Source: Medakamo hakoo
Lineage: Eukaryota; Chlorophyta; Trebouxiophyceae; Coccomyxaceae
Direction of reading: 5' to 3'
Assembly: GCA_026636295.1 (NCBI GenBank)
Contig: CP089451.1
Location: 930,001-994,000 of the forward strand
Length of the DNA stretch: 64,000 bases
The notes under the pieces were generated by a model. The model saw only the letters and a program-made list of their open reading frames with translations, was not told the DNA's origin and did not search any database. The position numbers were made by a program, and so were the translations under genes. Below, in pieces: positions 29,440 to 41,100 of the stretch (position 1 is its first letter; every line of letters starts with the position of its first letter).

Positions 29440-30426
29440 TCACCACGGCAGGGCGGGCGCGTCCGTCAACTCCGCGCTCACCTCCCACAGCTTGGCCGCC
29501 GCGTCCGTGTCGTACCCCGTCGCCGCCGTGGGCACGGGCTTGCAGTCCACAAAGTACCGCCCGGACACGCCCTCCACCTCGGGCGAGCTGGCCAGGTAGA
29601 TGGACGTCTCCGCGCCCTTGGCCGGCGTCTTCAGGAACGGGCCCGTCAGCGCAAAGGCCAGGCGCTGGACCAGGCCGGCCTTGGCCGGGTCGACCAGGTG
29701 GCGGGCCAGCTCCGTCCTCACGACGCCCGGGTGGACGGCGTTGGACGTGAGGCGGGCCGCCGCCGGCGCGCGCCGGGCCAGCTCGTTCGAGAAGAGGACG
29801 TTGGCCAGCTTGGACTTGCCGTACGCGTCCCAGGCGCCGTACGAGCGCTTGGACTGCAAGTCGCCAAAGTCCAGGCCCCGCCGGGCGAACTGGTGGGCCG
29901 AGGAGGACAGCGTGACCACGCGCGCGCGCCGGCCCGGGTCGGCCAGGAGGGGCAGCAGGCCTACCGTCAGCAGGAAGTGGCCGAGGTGGTTGACGCCCAG
30001 CTGGCGTTCGAAGCCGTCGGCCGTCTCCTCGCGGTCGGGGAGGGCCATGATGCCCGCGTTGGCGACAAGGACGTCGAGGGAGCGGCCGCCGTCCAGCGTG
30101 GTGGAGACGGCCGACCGGATGGACGCGAGCGACGCGAGGTCGAGCGGCAGCGTGTCCACCCTCACGCCCGGGCTGGCGACGTCGCGCACGGCCGCGGCCG
30201 CGGCCTTGGCTTTCGCCGCGTCACGGCAGGCCAGCGTCACGTCATAGCCCTGGGCAGCCAGGGCCTTGCACGTCTCCAGGCCGATGCCGGTGTTGGCGCC
30301 GGTGACGAGCGCGTGCAGGTTGGTCGACGCGCGCACAGCGAGCGCCGCGCGCCGCGCCGGCCGCGCGCGGCGGGCCGGGCGGGTGGTGGCCGGCCCGCCC
30401 GCCGTCCGGGTGAGAGCCTGGTTCAT
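29440..30426 (-). CDS. Short-chain dehydrogenase/reductase, plastid leader, retinol-dehydrogenase/POR-like
   Basis: NAD(P)H-dependent oxidoreductase; substrate unknown. Single exon, 328 residues. Residues 1-35 are Arg/Ala-rich and look like a plastid transit peptide. The Rossmann motif TGANTGIG is at 42-49, NAGI at 123-126, the catalytic Ser in SSSAH (174-176), and YGKSK with Tyr202 and Lys206. The NHLGHFLLT stretch and late NAVHPGVVRTEL are typical of the group containing RDH12, TIC32 and protochlorophyllide reductases. It lacks features that would prove POR. The 194-bp gap upstream separates it from the end of the coiled-coil gene on the same strand. Confidence 0.9.
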   Translation of the reverse strand: MNQALTRTAGGPATTRPARRARPARRAALAVRASTNLHALVTGANTGIGLETCKALAAQGYDVTLACRDAAKAKAAAAAVRDVASPGVRVDTLPLDLASLASIRSAVSTTLDGGRSLDVLVANAGIMALPDREETADGFERQLGVNHLGHFLLTVGLLPLLADPGRRARVVTLSSSAHQFARRGLDFGDLQSKRSYGAWDAYGKSKLANVLFSNELARRAPAAARLTSNAVHPGVVRTELARHLVDPAKAGLVQRLAFALTGPFLKTPAKGAETSIYLASSPEVEGVSGRYFVDCKPVPTAATGYDTDAAAKLWEVSAELTDAPALPW

Positions 30427-30620
30427 GACAGAAGGCGTACAGAAGGGGGGAAAACCGTGGCTGGGCGGCGCGATTGGGCGCGGGGCGGGGGGCGGACGCG
30501 CGCGCTGTTGGCATCAGCCGTGTGGCCGCGCTGGGCAATCAACAAACCCTCTCCATCCCCCAACCCCCCACCCCACCCCACCCCTCTTTTTTTCCCACGC
30601 TCCCACCCCTCCCACCTCAT

Positions 30621-33600
30621 TCACCGCCGCACAGGCAGCGGCGACGCCGCCGCGGGCGCGGGCGACGCCGGCCCACCACCGTGCGCCTTGGACACGCGCT
30701 CGACCTCCTCCTCCACCACCCCACTCCCACCCCCGCCGCCACACACGTCGAGGATTTTTGCAATCAGCCGCCCTTCGACGGTCGCGGACGACGGCGTCGG
30801 CCCGCCGCTGCCGCTGGAGCCCGCGGACGCCGCACGCGCCGCCGCCAAGTCGGCGGCCAAGCGACGCACAGCGGCCGCGGTCGCGTCCGCGACGGCAGCC
30901 GCCGCCGCCGGCACAGGCGACGCGTGGTCGGCCGCTTCCGTGCGGGCCGTCGGCGTGGCGGGCAGGGGCGAGGCCGACCCGCCCGCGCGCGACCGCCCGG
31001 CCGGCGCCTGCTGCTGCGGCACGGTTTTCGCGGCCAAGAAGCGCACGCACTGCTCCAGCGTGTGCCGCTCCGACAGCAGGCGAGCGGCTTCGGCGCGGGC
31101 GGCGTCGCACTCCCGGCGCAGGCGGGCGGCTTCGCCCGCAGGCTCGGCCGGCGTCGGCGCGCCGCCGCCACGGCCGGCCAGCGCGGCGCGCTCCGCCCGC
31201 TCCTCCTCCAGGGCCGACGCGGCCGCGGCCGCGGCGCGTTCCAGGGCCTCGTACTCTTCCGTCAGAGCGGCCTTTTCTTCGGCGCCTTGGGCCACCATGG
31301 CTTCCGCCGCACCCAAGGCCTCCAGCGTCGCGGCCAGCTCGGCACGCAGCGCGCTCACATCCGCTTCGTGCGCCGCGGCCGCGTCGGCTTCCAACGCCGA
31401 CAGGGCGTGCTTCGCGGACGCCGCTTCGGCGGCGGCAGCTTCGGCCGCGGCCGCGGCGGCCATGGCGTCGGCTTGCAGGGCGGCCGCCGTGCGGGCCGCG
31501 TTTTCGGCGGCAGACGCCGCCTCCTTTTCCTTGGCCGCCAGGGCGGCCGTCGCGGCCGCCAGGTCGCCCTCGCGCGCGTCCACTTCCGCCGCCAGGGCCT
31601 CGATTTCGGCTTGAGACGCCGCAGCCGCAGACCGGGCGCGGGCTTCAGCAGCGGCAGCGCGTTCAGCCTCGGTCGTGACGGCAGCGGACAGGCGCGAGAC
31701 TTCGGCGCGGAGGTCGGCGGCCGACGCGGCGGCCGCGTCGGCCGCGGCCGCGGCCGCGGCTTCGACACGGGTCACATCCGCGGCAGCAGCAGCAGCGGCC
31801 GTTTCCGCGGCAGCAGCCCGTGACGCAGCAGCGGCCAAGTCGGCTTCCAGCGCCCGGCGGGCAGCCTCGGCTTCGTGGGCGGCGGTGGCGGCGGAGGCTT
31901 GCGCGTCGGCGAGCTGGACCTCCAGGCGCGCGACGGTCGCCGCGGCTTCGGTCGCGCCCGCGCCCGCGGCTTGGGCGGCCGACAAGTCCGCGCGCAGGGC
32001 TTCGAGTTGGGCGGTCAGCGCAGACACGTCCGCTTCCCGGTCGGCGGCGGCTTTGCGGGCGCGGTTGACCTCTTCCTCCAGCATCTCGACGTCGGCGCGC
32101 GCGGCCGCTTCACCCGCGGCCAGGTCCGCGCGCAGCTCCTGTTCGATGGACCGGGCGCCCGACCGGGCCGCGTCCAGCTCGCCGACCAGGCGGGCTTCCA
32201 CAGCCGCCCACTCCGCCTCGGCTGCAGCCAAGCGGGCTTCCGCGTCGGCCGCCGCTTCGGCCGCCGCCTTCACTTCTTCGACCGCGGTGGCTTGCACGGC
32301 CGCAGCTTCTTCGTCAGCAGCGGCCTTGGCGGCTTCCAAGTCCGCCGCGGCTTGGGCACGCAGGGCTTCAAGCTGGGCACGGACCTGCTGAAGCTCCGCT
32401 GCGGCAGCGGCGCGAGCGACTTCGGCCGTCGCGGCCGCCGCCTCCAGCTCGCCGCGCTCGCCGCTCAGCAGGCCCAGGTCGGACCGCGCGCGGTCCGCGG
32501 CCGCCCGCGCCTCGTCCGCGGCCGTCGCAGCGCGTTGAGCCGCGCCCCGGGCGTCGGCCAGGTCGCGCTCCAAAGTCGCGACCTGGGTGGCGGACGCGGA
32601 CAGGGCGGCGCGCAAGTCGGCTTCGGCCGCCGCCGCGGCCGCGCGCGTCGCGTCGAGCGCGGTCGCCAAGCGTTCGGCTTCCGTCCGGGCTTCACGCAGT
32701 TCCGCAATCGCGGCTTCGGCCCGGGCTTCGGCAGTAGCAGCAGCAACCGTGCCGGCAGCCGCGGCGGCGGCTTCACCCTCGCGCCGCGCGGCTTCGACGG
32801 CGGCGGCGTGGGCGACCGTGGCCGCGCTCGCGGCGGCACGCGCGGCCGACACCTCGCCCGCCAGCCGCTCCCCTTCCGCCACGGCTTCCGCCGCCGCGGC
32901 TTTGGCGTCGTGCAGGCGGGATTCCAGGTCGGCCACAGTCGCTTCAGCCTCCGCCCGCGCATCAGCCGCCGCCCGGCGGGCCGCCGCGATTTTTTCCTCG
33001 GCTTCAAGCTGCGCCGCCGCCGCGTCGTCACGGGCGCGCGCCGCCTCACTGGCCGCGCCCGCCCGAGCCGCGGCCAGCTGGGAGCGCAGCGCAGCCACGG
33101 CTTCACTGTCGCCCGCCGACGCGGCAGCCGCGTCGGCTTCGAGCCGGGCACGGTCCCGGGCGGCGGACTCCTTCGCGGCCGCGAGCGCGTCGTGCGCAGC
33201 GCGCACCTCGGCTTCCGCGGCCGCTTTCACGTCGGCCAGCTCCCGCTCCAGGGCTTTGAGACGCGCAGTCGCAGCTTCCGTAGCCGTCAACGCCGCCGCA
33301 GCCGCCTGCTGGGCTTCCGCTTTCGCCGACGCCGTCGCGGCCGCGGCCGCCGCCGTCGCGGTCGCCAGCTGCCGCTCGACTTCTTGCACGCGCGCATCGG
33401 CGGCGGCCTGGGCGGCGGCGGCGCGGGCGTCGGCCGCACCGGCGCGGGCGCACGCTTCTTTGGCCGACGCTTCAGCCGCGGCTAGGCGGGCGGCTGTGTC
33501 GGCGTCGACGGCGGACTTGGTCGGGACGGCGGTGGAAGGCAGGTCGCCGCTGCCCGCCCCGCGCCCGGCCCGGGCCACGGCCAGCGCCCGCTCCAGCTCG

Positions 33601-35116
33601 GCGTACGCGGCTTGGAGGGCGGCGCGGGCGGCGGCTTCGGCTTCAGCCGCCGACTCAGCCGCAGCCGCGCGCGTGCCCGCGGCGGCGGCGGCGTCCAAAG
33701 CGGCCTTGAGGTCGGCCGCGGCGGCCGCGGCCGCGCCCTCAGCCCGCTTCTCCGCGGCCTCCGCCTCGGCCAACGCCGCCGCGCTGGCGGTCGCGTCCGC
33801 GCGCAGGCGTTCGGCCTCGGCACGCAAGCGTTCCGCTTCCGGTCCCGTGACGCCAGTGGAGTCGGCGGACGCGGCGACGGCGGCGGCGGCCGCGCGCGCA
33901 GACGTGGCAGCGTCGGCCGCGCGGGAACGCTCGGCGGCCAGGGCTTCCTCGAGGTCAGTCGTCGCGGCGGCGGCCGCGGCCAAGCGGGCACGGGTGGACG
34001 CTAATTCCGCGCCAACCGCTGCCGCCGCCCGGCGGGCGTCGGACGCTTCGGTGGCGGCCGCGTCGGCGGCCGCGCGCGCGGCGCGCGCGTCGGCCCGCGC
34101 GCCCGCCAACGCTTCCGTCAACAGGGCTTCCCGTTCCACGAGCGCGTCGCGCGCGGCGGCCGACTCGTCCGACGCGGCCCGCTCCCGGGCGACTTGGGCG
34201 TGGAGGTCCTGGAGTGGGGGGGTTGGAGAGGGGTGGCGTTGAGGTTGTGCGCGCCTGGAGAGAGAGAAAATCAGCGAGCGCGCCACCGGCCCACACCCCC
34301 CCCCTCAAAAACTCACCCGTGCCGCCGCCTTGATGCGGTCGATCTCGGCTTCCAGGTCGTGGATGCGCTGGGTGGACCAGGAGAAGGACGGGCCCTTGCG
34401 AGCCGTGGACGTGTCGGCGTGGACGGTGAGCGCGGCGGCGGGCGGGCCTGGGGGGCGGGGTGAGGGAGCGGGGGAGGAGGTGGGGAGGAGTGGTGAGAGA
34501 CGGCTCCATTGAGCTCCGAGCGCGCCACCTCCAGCCCATGCATGACATGCCACCGACACGAAGAGAGCGAGGCGAGAGGTTGGCGGGTGGCGCCGGCCAT
34601 TGTCCGCGCTCCTCCTCTCCTCCTCTCGCGCACGCTGCTCGCGCGCGGCATGCGACGGCGACGCACACAACACGCACCGTCCTTGGCCGCCCCACTCCCC
34701 AGCAGGGCCCGGCCGTCGGCGGCCACCCTGGATGCAGGCTCGGTCGGAGCTGTGTGGATGGGTGGTGGATGGGAGGGTGAGCGTGAGAGGGCGGCGGGCC
34801 CGTGACGGGGGCGACGGCGGCGGAGAAATTGTCGGTTGGGGCCGGCGGCAAGGAAAATGCGCCCCCGAGCGCGGGGAGGTTGGCCCATCGCTCATTGACT
34901 TTTCGCTTGTGCGCGGGCGGCTGCAGTCCTTCTCAACCCCGATGCCGGCATCGCGGCGGGTGCGAAGGCGGTGGCGCGGCCGTGGCGAGGCGGACGGCCA
35001 ATGCGGTGCACTCTTGCCAGCGCTGCGCGCTGGCCTCCGCCCGCGCCGTCCTCCACCACAAACGCACCCTCTCCCGCCCGGGATTTGCGGCCGGCGGCGC
35101 CCCAGCGGAACGCCAT
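30621..35116 (-). CDS. Giant Ala-rich coiled-coil protein
   Basis: No named family. Minus-strand exons 35068-35116, 34317-34447 and 30621-34208 give 1255 residues; donors GTGCGT and GTGAGT, phases 1 and 0 match. The N-terminus (MAFRWGAAGRKSRAGEG) is short and basic, followed by a likely conserved patch SFSWSTQRIHDLEAEIDRIK. Residues 60 to about 1120 form one almost unbroken heptad-rich helix composed mainly of Ala, Glu, Arg and Asp. The C-terminal part has LSERHTLEQCVRFLAAKTVP and GRLIAKILDVCGG. Such rods are typical of structural proteins (basal body, cytoskeleton, nucleoid filament). The very small first exon across a 620-bp intron is the least certain part. Extreme GCN content creates long open frames on the other strand. 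Confidence 0.75.
34448..35067 (-). other. Long first intron of the coiled-coil gene
   Basis: 620 bases. No internal exon is required by phase, and none was recognised. Confidence 0.5.
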
Positions 35117-35327
35117 GGTTGAGGTGTGGTGTGTGGTGGGGAAGAAGGAAGAGGAGGAGGCAGGGACGTTGGGGAGACACCCCACACGAAAAATAGAGAG
35201 AGTGGAGAGCGCGACGCTGCCCCGCTTTGGCCGGTCCGAGAAACCCGGCTCCTCGCGCGGGCGAGCCTCCCCTCCCCCAGACCGTCCCTCGGACGCGCTT
35301 TTTAACCGACGACAATCCAATACAACG
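35117..35327. promoter_or_regulatory. Head-to-head promoter, coiled-coil gene and TPR/J-protein gene
   Basis: 211 bases between divergent starts; TTTTTAACC at 35299-35307 is the only AT-rich patch near the plus-strand start. Confidence 0.45.
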
Positions 35328-36887
35328 ATGACGGCGCCCTCCCCGTCCCCGGCCTCCACCCCTCTCCCGGCCACCTCACCAGCATTAGCACTGGCGGCCA
35401 CCCACCCCGCCGCGGCGTCCGCCTGGGCGGCAGGCAACGAGGCCGCGGGCGACGGCGATTTCGGCGCGGCGCGGGCGGCGTACGGAAACGCGCTGGACGC
35501 GCTGCGGGCCGCCCCACCCTCGGACACGTCCGCCGCTGTCGCCCTCCTCCTGTGCAACAGGTCCGCCGCGTCCTTGGTGTGTGGGGACGCGGGCGGCGCA
35601 GAAGCCGACGCGCGCACGGCGCTGGGCGTGCTGGAGGAGGCGGGGGGAGGAGGCGCGCACGCCGTGGCCGCCCGGTCCAAAGCGCACTACCGCCTCGGCC
35701 GGGCGCTGCTGGCCCAGGGCGGCCGGGAGATCGAGGCCGCCGCCGCGCTGAAGAGTGCTGCGGCCGCTGCCGCAGCCGGGAGGGCTGACGACGGCGCTGG
35801 TGGGTCGGCCGCCACCGTCGCGGCCGCGCTCGGCCGCCTGGCGCTGCAAGGCTCGCCACCGGTGACGCCCTCCCCCACTCCCTCGGCTGCCGCCGCCCCC
35901 TCACCTGCGGTGGCCGGTGACCTGAACGCCAAAGCACACGCGGCTGCCCGGTCCGCCGCCGTCGGCGCGGCCTTGGCCGCGCCGACCGCGAGCGTGTTTG
36001 ACGCGCCGACCGCGGCCCTGGCCGCCGCGCCCCACGCGCCCGCCCGGGCGGCGCCGCCGCCGCGCGGGAGTGCGCACCTGGGGCTAGGCGTGTCGGGACC
36101 GGGCGGTGGGGCGTGGCGCAAGACCAGGGGTGGCCCGCTGCCGAGGCGGCCGCTCGCGCCTCAGTCGCCACGCCGCCCACAGCCCAGCCCGCCGCGGCCA
36201 CCGCCCACCCGCCCACCGCCGCCGTCCCCAACCCGTGCCCGCGCGCTGTTGGGCTTGGAGAGTGGTGGGCCCGACGCCGACTCAGCTCACACGCGGCCGG
36301 GCGCCCTGCGGGCGGCGTACCTGCGCGCGGCCGCGGCCACCCACCCGGACAAACCCGGTGGGTCGGCTCCCGCCTTTGCGGCCGTCCGCGCCGCGTACGA
36401 AGCCCTGGTCGCGTGGGCGGGCGGCAGTGCGCCGTCTTCTCCTCGGCGGGCCGGGCCGCCGTCTCCACAGCGCCAGGGACCGAGGCCTCGCACGCCGCCG
36501 CGCGGCGCCCCGCCGGCCGAGGAGGGCCCCCCCCTGACAGAAGCCTCCTTCACCGCCCGGCACCAGGCGGCGGGCGAAGCCGCCGAGGCGGCCGCCCGGG
36601 CCGCTGAAGCGCGGGGTGAGGTGGGCGCCGCCGCGGCCGCCTGGACGGACGCGGTGCGGTCCTTCCTGGCGGCGGGCGGCGGCGGGGGCGGCGGTGGGGG
36701 TGGCGCCGCGCCGGCCGCGTCGGCCGCGCTCCGCCGCGCCCTCCTGGCCCGGTCGGCCTTGCACGCCCGGGCGGTGGTGGCCGAGCCGGACGTGCTGCCT
36801 GGCAGTGAGGACGGGATTGCCCGGGCGGCGCGGCGGGCGGCCGAGCACGCGCGGGCGGCCGCGGCGCAGGCGGAGGGAGCGTTGTAG
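35328..36887 (+). CDS. TPR plus J-domain co-chaperone
   Basis: J-domain protein that should stimulate an Hsp70 ATPase. Single exon, 519 residues. Residues 25-125 form TPR-like helices (AWAAGNEAAGDGDFGAARAA and LLCNRSAASLVCGDAGGA), the type that binds Hsp70/Hsp90 C-termini. After a Pro/Ala linker, residues about 305-365 form a J domain with the essential HPD at 339-341 (ATHPDKPGG) and AFAAVRAAYEALV. The C-terminal third has another Ala-rich helical, TPR-like region (EAAARAAEARGEVGAAAAAW). TPR-J proteins of the DNAJC7 type have a similar architecture. mARC follows 137 bp downstream on the same strand. Confidence 0.83.
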   Translation: MTAPSPSPASTPLPATSPALALAATHPAAASAWAAGNEAAGDGDFGAARAAYGNALDALRAAPPSDTSAAVALLLCNRSAASLVCGDAGGAEADARTALGVLEEAGGGGAHAVAARSKAHYRLGRALLAQGGREIEAAAALKSAAAAAAAGRADDGAGGSAATVAAALGRLALQGSPPVTPSPTPSAAAAPSPAVAGDLNAKAHAAARSAAVGAALAAPTASVFDAPTAALAAAPHAPARAAPPPRGSAHLGLGVSGPGGGAWRKTRGGPLPRRPLAPQSPRRPQPSPPRPPPTRPPPPSPTRARALLGLESGGPDADSAHTRPGALRAAYLRAAAATHPDKPGGSAPAFAAVRAAYEALVAWAGGSAPSSPRRAGPPSPQRQGPRPRTPPRGAPPAEEGPPLTEASFTARHQAAGEAAEAAARAAEARGEVGAAAAAWTDAVRSFLAAGGGGGGGGGGAAPAASAALRRALLARSALHARAVVAEPDVLPGSEDGIARAARRAAEHARAAAAQAEGAL

Positions 36888-37024
36888 TAGGCCAAGGGGG
36901 GCGCCCTGTGGCGGGGAGATGTGCAAGCGCTTGGCCACGAGCGCGCAGTGTGTGCCGTGTTTTCACTCCCGCTGTGTGTTTTCCGTGTGTGCCCCAATTC
37001 GGGCCCGTCCGGCGCCTTCGCCCC

Positions 37025-38065
37025 ATGCCTCTCACGGTAGCGTGCTTAGCTGTCCACCCCGTCAAGTCGTGTGGCGGGATCAGCCCGGACGCGGCAGCCC
37101 TGACGCGGGATGGCTTGGCGTGGGACCGCGCGTGGGCCGTCGTCCGGGCCGACGACGCCGGCCGCGCGCTGACCCAGCGCGACACGCCGGCCATGGCCAC
37201 GATCTCGACGTCCCTCCCAGCCCAGGCTTTGCTGGGCGGGGCCTGGGGAGTCGCCGGCGACGACAACGAGCCCGGCTTCCTCACGCTCACGGCGCCGTCG
37301 GCCGGCGCCCCGCTCCTCATCCCGCTGGCCCGCCCGCCGGGGTCGGACCCGCCACGGCGCACGCGCGTGTCAGTGTGGGAGTACGCTGCCGACGCGGATG
37401 ATGAAGGCGATGACGCGGCGGCCTGGCTGACGGGCGTGCTGGGGAAGCCGGCGCGGCTGGTGCGGTACGCGCCGCGGAGCAGGGGGGGTGGGAGTGGGGG
37501 TGAGGGCGGCCACCCCGCCGACGGCCCACGCCCCGTCGCGCCCGCCTGGACGCCGCCGGGCGCGCCGCCCGACGCGGAAGCCATGTTCAAAGACGGCTTT
37601 CCCCTGCTGGTCGTTTCGACGTCGTCCATCGAAGATGTGGGCGCCCGCCTGGGAAAGCCCGTCGACGGCCGGCGCTTCCGGGCCAACCTCACCATCTCCG
37701 GCGCGCCCGCCTGGGACGAGGACACGTGGGCGGAGCTGGCCGTGGGCCCGCCCGGCGCCGCTCGGCTGGGCCTGGCCAAGCCGTGCGACCGGTGCACCAT
37801 CCCGCACGTCAACCCGGATTCCGGCGCCGTCGACCTGAAAGACCTGACGCCGGCGCTGCGCGCGTTCCGGACGGGGGCCGCGCTGGGTTGGGCTGCCAAG
37901 CCGGCCTGGAAGAACGCTGTTTTCTTTGGGTGGAATGGCGCGCCGCTGGGTGGGAGTGGCGGTGGTGGCGGCGACGGCGGGCGGGGCGTGCTGGCCGTGC
38001 TGCGGGTGGGTGATGCGGTGGAAGTGGTGGCGCGGCGGGCGGGCCCGCCGCTGCCCGCTGCCTGA
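37025..38065 (+). CDS. MOSC-domain molybdenum-cofactor protein (mARC-type amidoxime-reducing component)
   Basis: Moco enzyme that, with cytochrome b5 and its reductase, reduces N-hydroxylated compounds, and in algae also nitrite to NO. Single exon, 346 residues. The MOSC N-terminal beta-barrel begins at once (VACLAVHPVKSCGGISPDAA), followed by LAWDRAWAVV. The C-terminal MOSC domain has RFRANLTI and the key motif LAKPCDRCTIPHVNPDSG, in which Cys254 should be the molybdenum ligand. Low-complexity Gly stretches interrupt the middle and end. The N-terminus has no membrane anchor or clear presequence, unlike animal mARC. It could be cytosolic. Confidence 0.9.
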   Translation: MPLTVACLAVHPVKSCGGISPDAAALTRDGLAWDRAWAVVRADDAGRALTQRDTPAMATISTSLPAQALLGGAWGVAGDDNEPGFLTLTAPSAGAPLLIPLARPPGSDPPRRTRVSVWEYAADADDEGDDAAAWLTGVLGKPARLVRYAPRSRGGGSGGEGGHPADGPRPVAPAWTPPGAPPDAEAMFKDGFPLLVVSTSSIEDVGARLGKPVDGRRFRANLTISGAPAWDEDTWAELAVGPPGAARLGLAKPCDRCTIPHVNPDSGAVDLKDLTPALRAFRTGAALGWAAKPAWKNAVFFGWNGAPLGGSGGGGGDGGRGVLAVLRVGDAVEVVARRAGPPLPAA

Positions 38066-38107
38066 GTTGTTGTTGAAACCTAGCTGGCCTTTTTTTGTGC
38101 GCGTTCT

Positions 38108-41100
38108 CTACAGGAAAGACGGCGGCGCCACGTCCGCCGCGCCGCCGCCGCCTTTGACATCGCCCGCCGCCGCAAACACGCCCGCCAGGTCAGCCGACCG
38201 GGCCAGGCTGCGCACCAGGCCGGCGAGTGCACTCCGAGGCTCCCACGCGTCGTGCGCCGCGGCGGCCGCGGCGCGCAGCCAGCCGTGCGCGGCCGGTGGG
38301 AGCAGGACGTCGAGCTGGTGGTGAGGGGGTGGGGGTGAGGACGGCTCACCGCCCTCACCATCGCCTGGACCCGGCGCGACAGCCGCCCAGGCCTCGCTCA
38401 GCGGCGCGCCCGGGTCGGACGGCAGCGCGCGCAGTGTGGCGGTGAGGGTGGCGCCGGCCGCCTCCGCGGCCGCGACCGCGTCGTTCAGGACGGCGGCCTG
38501 GGAGGCCGGGATGGCCAGCGCCGGGATGGGCCGGCCGTCGACCGCCCGGTGCTCTTCGCCCTCCCCGACGTCCGGGCCCATCACCACGTGCGCGTCGTCC
38601 GTGTTCAGGACGACGACCGCCGCGCCGCCCGCGGCGGCGACGGCCGCGGCTTTGGCCTGGAAGGCGCACCCGCCGCCGCGGGCCAGCGCGACGATGGCGC
38701 CCGGCGGGACGGGGGCCAACGGCGGGCCGTCTGGGTGCACGCAGCCGTGGAGTGGGGAGCCCAGGACGAGCGGGCCAGACACGGCGCAGCCTTCCTCGTC
38801 CGCCTCGTCGTCGTCGACGCCCGGGCCGCCCAGGGCGCCGACGACCCAGCCGTCGCCGTCGCCGCCGCACTCGTCCGCCGGCCGCAACACGCTCCCAAAC
38901 GCGGCGGCCAGGCCGGCAACGCGCGCGTCCACGGCTCGTGGACGCGACGTCGTCAGGTGGAGGGCGTACCGCCACGGCTCGGCGGCGGCTGGCGCAGCGT
39001 CGCCGCCGCCGCCGCCTGGTGCCTCACCACCACCACCGCCGCCGCCGCCACCACCACCACCGTCACCACCGCCGCCGCCACCACCGCCACCGCCGCCGCC
39101 GCCACCGCCGCCACTGCCGGCCACGACCTCTGACAGTTGGATGATGATCGCATTGGGCGGCAGGTCGGACAGGGCCTTGAGCCCGGCCGGCAGCAGGGGG
39201 GACAGGCCCTCACACCGCAGCGTGGCGGTCGCGGGGTCGGCCGACACCAGGCACACCGCCCGCCGGCGCGGGATGGTCGCCCTCGCCGGCGGCGGCGGCG
39301 CTTCACGCAGCGGCTGGGACGCCGCCCGCGCGGCCGCGTCCGCCGCGACGTCGGCCCGGACCCGGACCATGGCGGCTTCGGTGGCGAGGCAGGCGCGGCA
39401 CCGGCGGTGGCGCAGGAGGGCGATGTCGGCCGCGGGCGGCGCCAGGAGGGGGAGCGCGGCCGCCAGGGTGGCCGCCGCGTCGGCCGCGCTCGGCCGGGCC
39501 GTGTCGTTGCACAGCGGAGCACAGACGGCCCGCATGGCCGCCCTGCCGACGCTGCCGTTGATGGACGGCGGCCAGGCCGCGGCCGCCGCCTCGGCTTCCA
39601 GCGCGTCCAGCCACGGCGCGCCGGGCCAGCCGCCCCTCCCGCCGCCGCCGCCGCCCAGCGGCGGCAGGGGGTGGCCCTCCGTCGTCAGGACGACCGCGTC
39701 CAGCAGCCCGCCCGAGCCGGGCGCCCACAGCAGGTGCAGGTACTTGAACGTCTCCGACAGCGCGAAGGATTCCATCGTGTCCTCGCGCGCGTCCGTCCCC
39801 GGCGGCGCTGCCACGTCGGACAGGGAGGCGAAGCCGCACGGCGCGGCCGCCCTCTCCATGAGCGTGGCCTGGACCATGCGGCCGACGGCCGGGTAGACGG
39901 GGTGGGCCGTGGCGGCGGACAGCGCCCACGTCGACTCGGCCAGTTCGGGGCGGAGCGGGTAGCCGGTCAGCGTGGGGTGGCGCACGCTGCCGGTCAGGGC
40001 GTCCACCGCCTCGGGCAGCCCGCCAAACCGCGCCCAGGCGGCCGCCCAGTCCGCGTGCGCGGCGGCGCCGGCCGCGACCTGGCCTGCCAGCACCTGCAAG
40101 CCGGGCCAGAAGGCCGCCAGGGAAGACACCCAGGGGCTGGCCGGCGCGCCAGACCGCATGTCCGCGTCCACCCGCCAGGCTTTGGGCGGGGGTGGACGCG
40201 GGCCGCCGTCGCCGTCGCCCGGCGGCGGCGCCGGCGCGTTGAGCCAGCGCATGGCCGACCCGTACGCCTGGACCCACGCCCGCAGCCAGGCCTCCTCGCC
40301 CGTCATCAGGAAGGATTTGAGGAGGTACTCGTAATATGAGTCGATGCCCGCCCCGACGCCAGCGTCCGTGCGGACCCAGGCCCCCGTGTCGACGGACAGC
40401 GTGTTGCCGACCAGGCCCGTCCGCGGGTCGCGGCGGGCGTGCAGGGCCAGGGCCGCGCGGCGGGCGGCGGACCCGAACGCCTCGTCGCCCGTCGCGGCCG
40501 ACAGCGCCGCCATCTCCAGGAACGCGGTGCCCGCGCACGCCGCGCAGGTCACGCGCGTGTCGCCCGGCACCGGGCCGGCCTGGAGGTGGACCCAGGACAG
40601 GGGCAGGCCGGTCGGCGTGTCGTACGCGCGCAACAGGCGGGCGCCCAGGTCGGCCGCGGCGCCCAGCAGGAAGGACGGGTCGACGCCCGGGGGCAGGGCG
40701 TCCGCCGCCGCGCTGCCCGGGCGCGTCAGCGCGGCGTGCACGGACAGCAGGCCGCCCAACGCCCGGATCGTCAGCTCAAAGACGTGGGCGCGGGCCGGGA
40801 CGTCAAAGGACAGGGGCAGCGCGGCCGCGGCGGCCAGGCCCGCCGCCAGGCGGGGGGCGTCGCCCATGGTCACCGCGGTCGACAGCGCGTCGATGAGCGT
40901 CAGCGCCACGCCGCCCTGCGAGTCCCGCCCCCGGCAGGACAGGGGCCGGACCTCGTCCCGGGGGAAGGCGTGGGCCATGTACGCGTCAAAGGCCCGGCCG
41001 TACGCGGCGACCGCCTCGGACCGCAGGGCGTCGCGCTCCGCGTCGGACACAGGCCCCGTCCGGGGGAAGGGCGTGCCGTTGACCAGGCGCGTGGGCGGGG

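Noticed and set aside
29440-30426. Protochlorophyllide reductase (POR)
   Set aside because: It shares the SDR core but lacks the Cys-containing POR-specific segments I would expect; a general SDR label is safer.
30266-31678. Long plus-strand ORFs across the SDR and coiled-coil genes (also 31875-33485 and 32587-34242)
   Set aside because: All are reverse-strand images of GCN-rich coiled-coil codons; the minus-strand protein shows heptads, plausible ends and consistent splicing.
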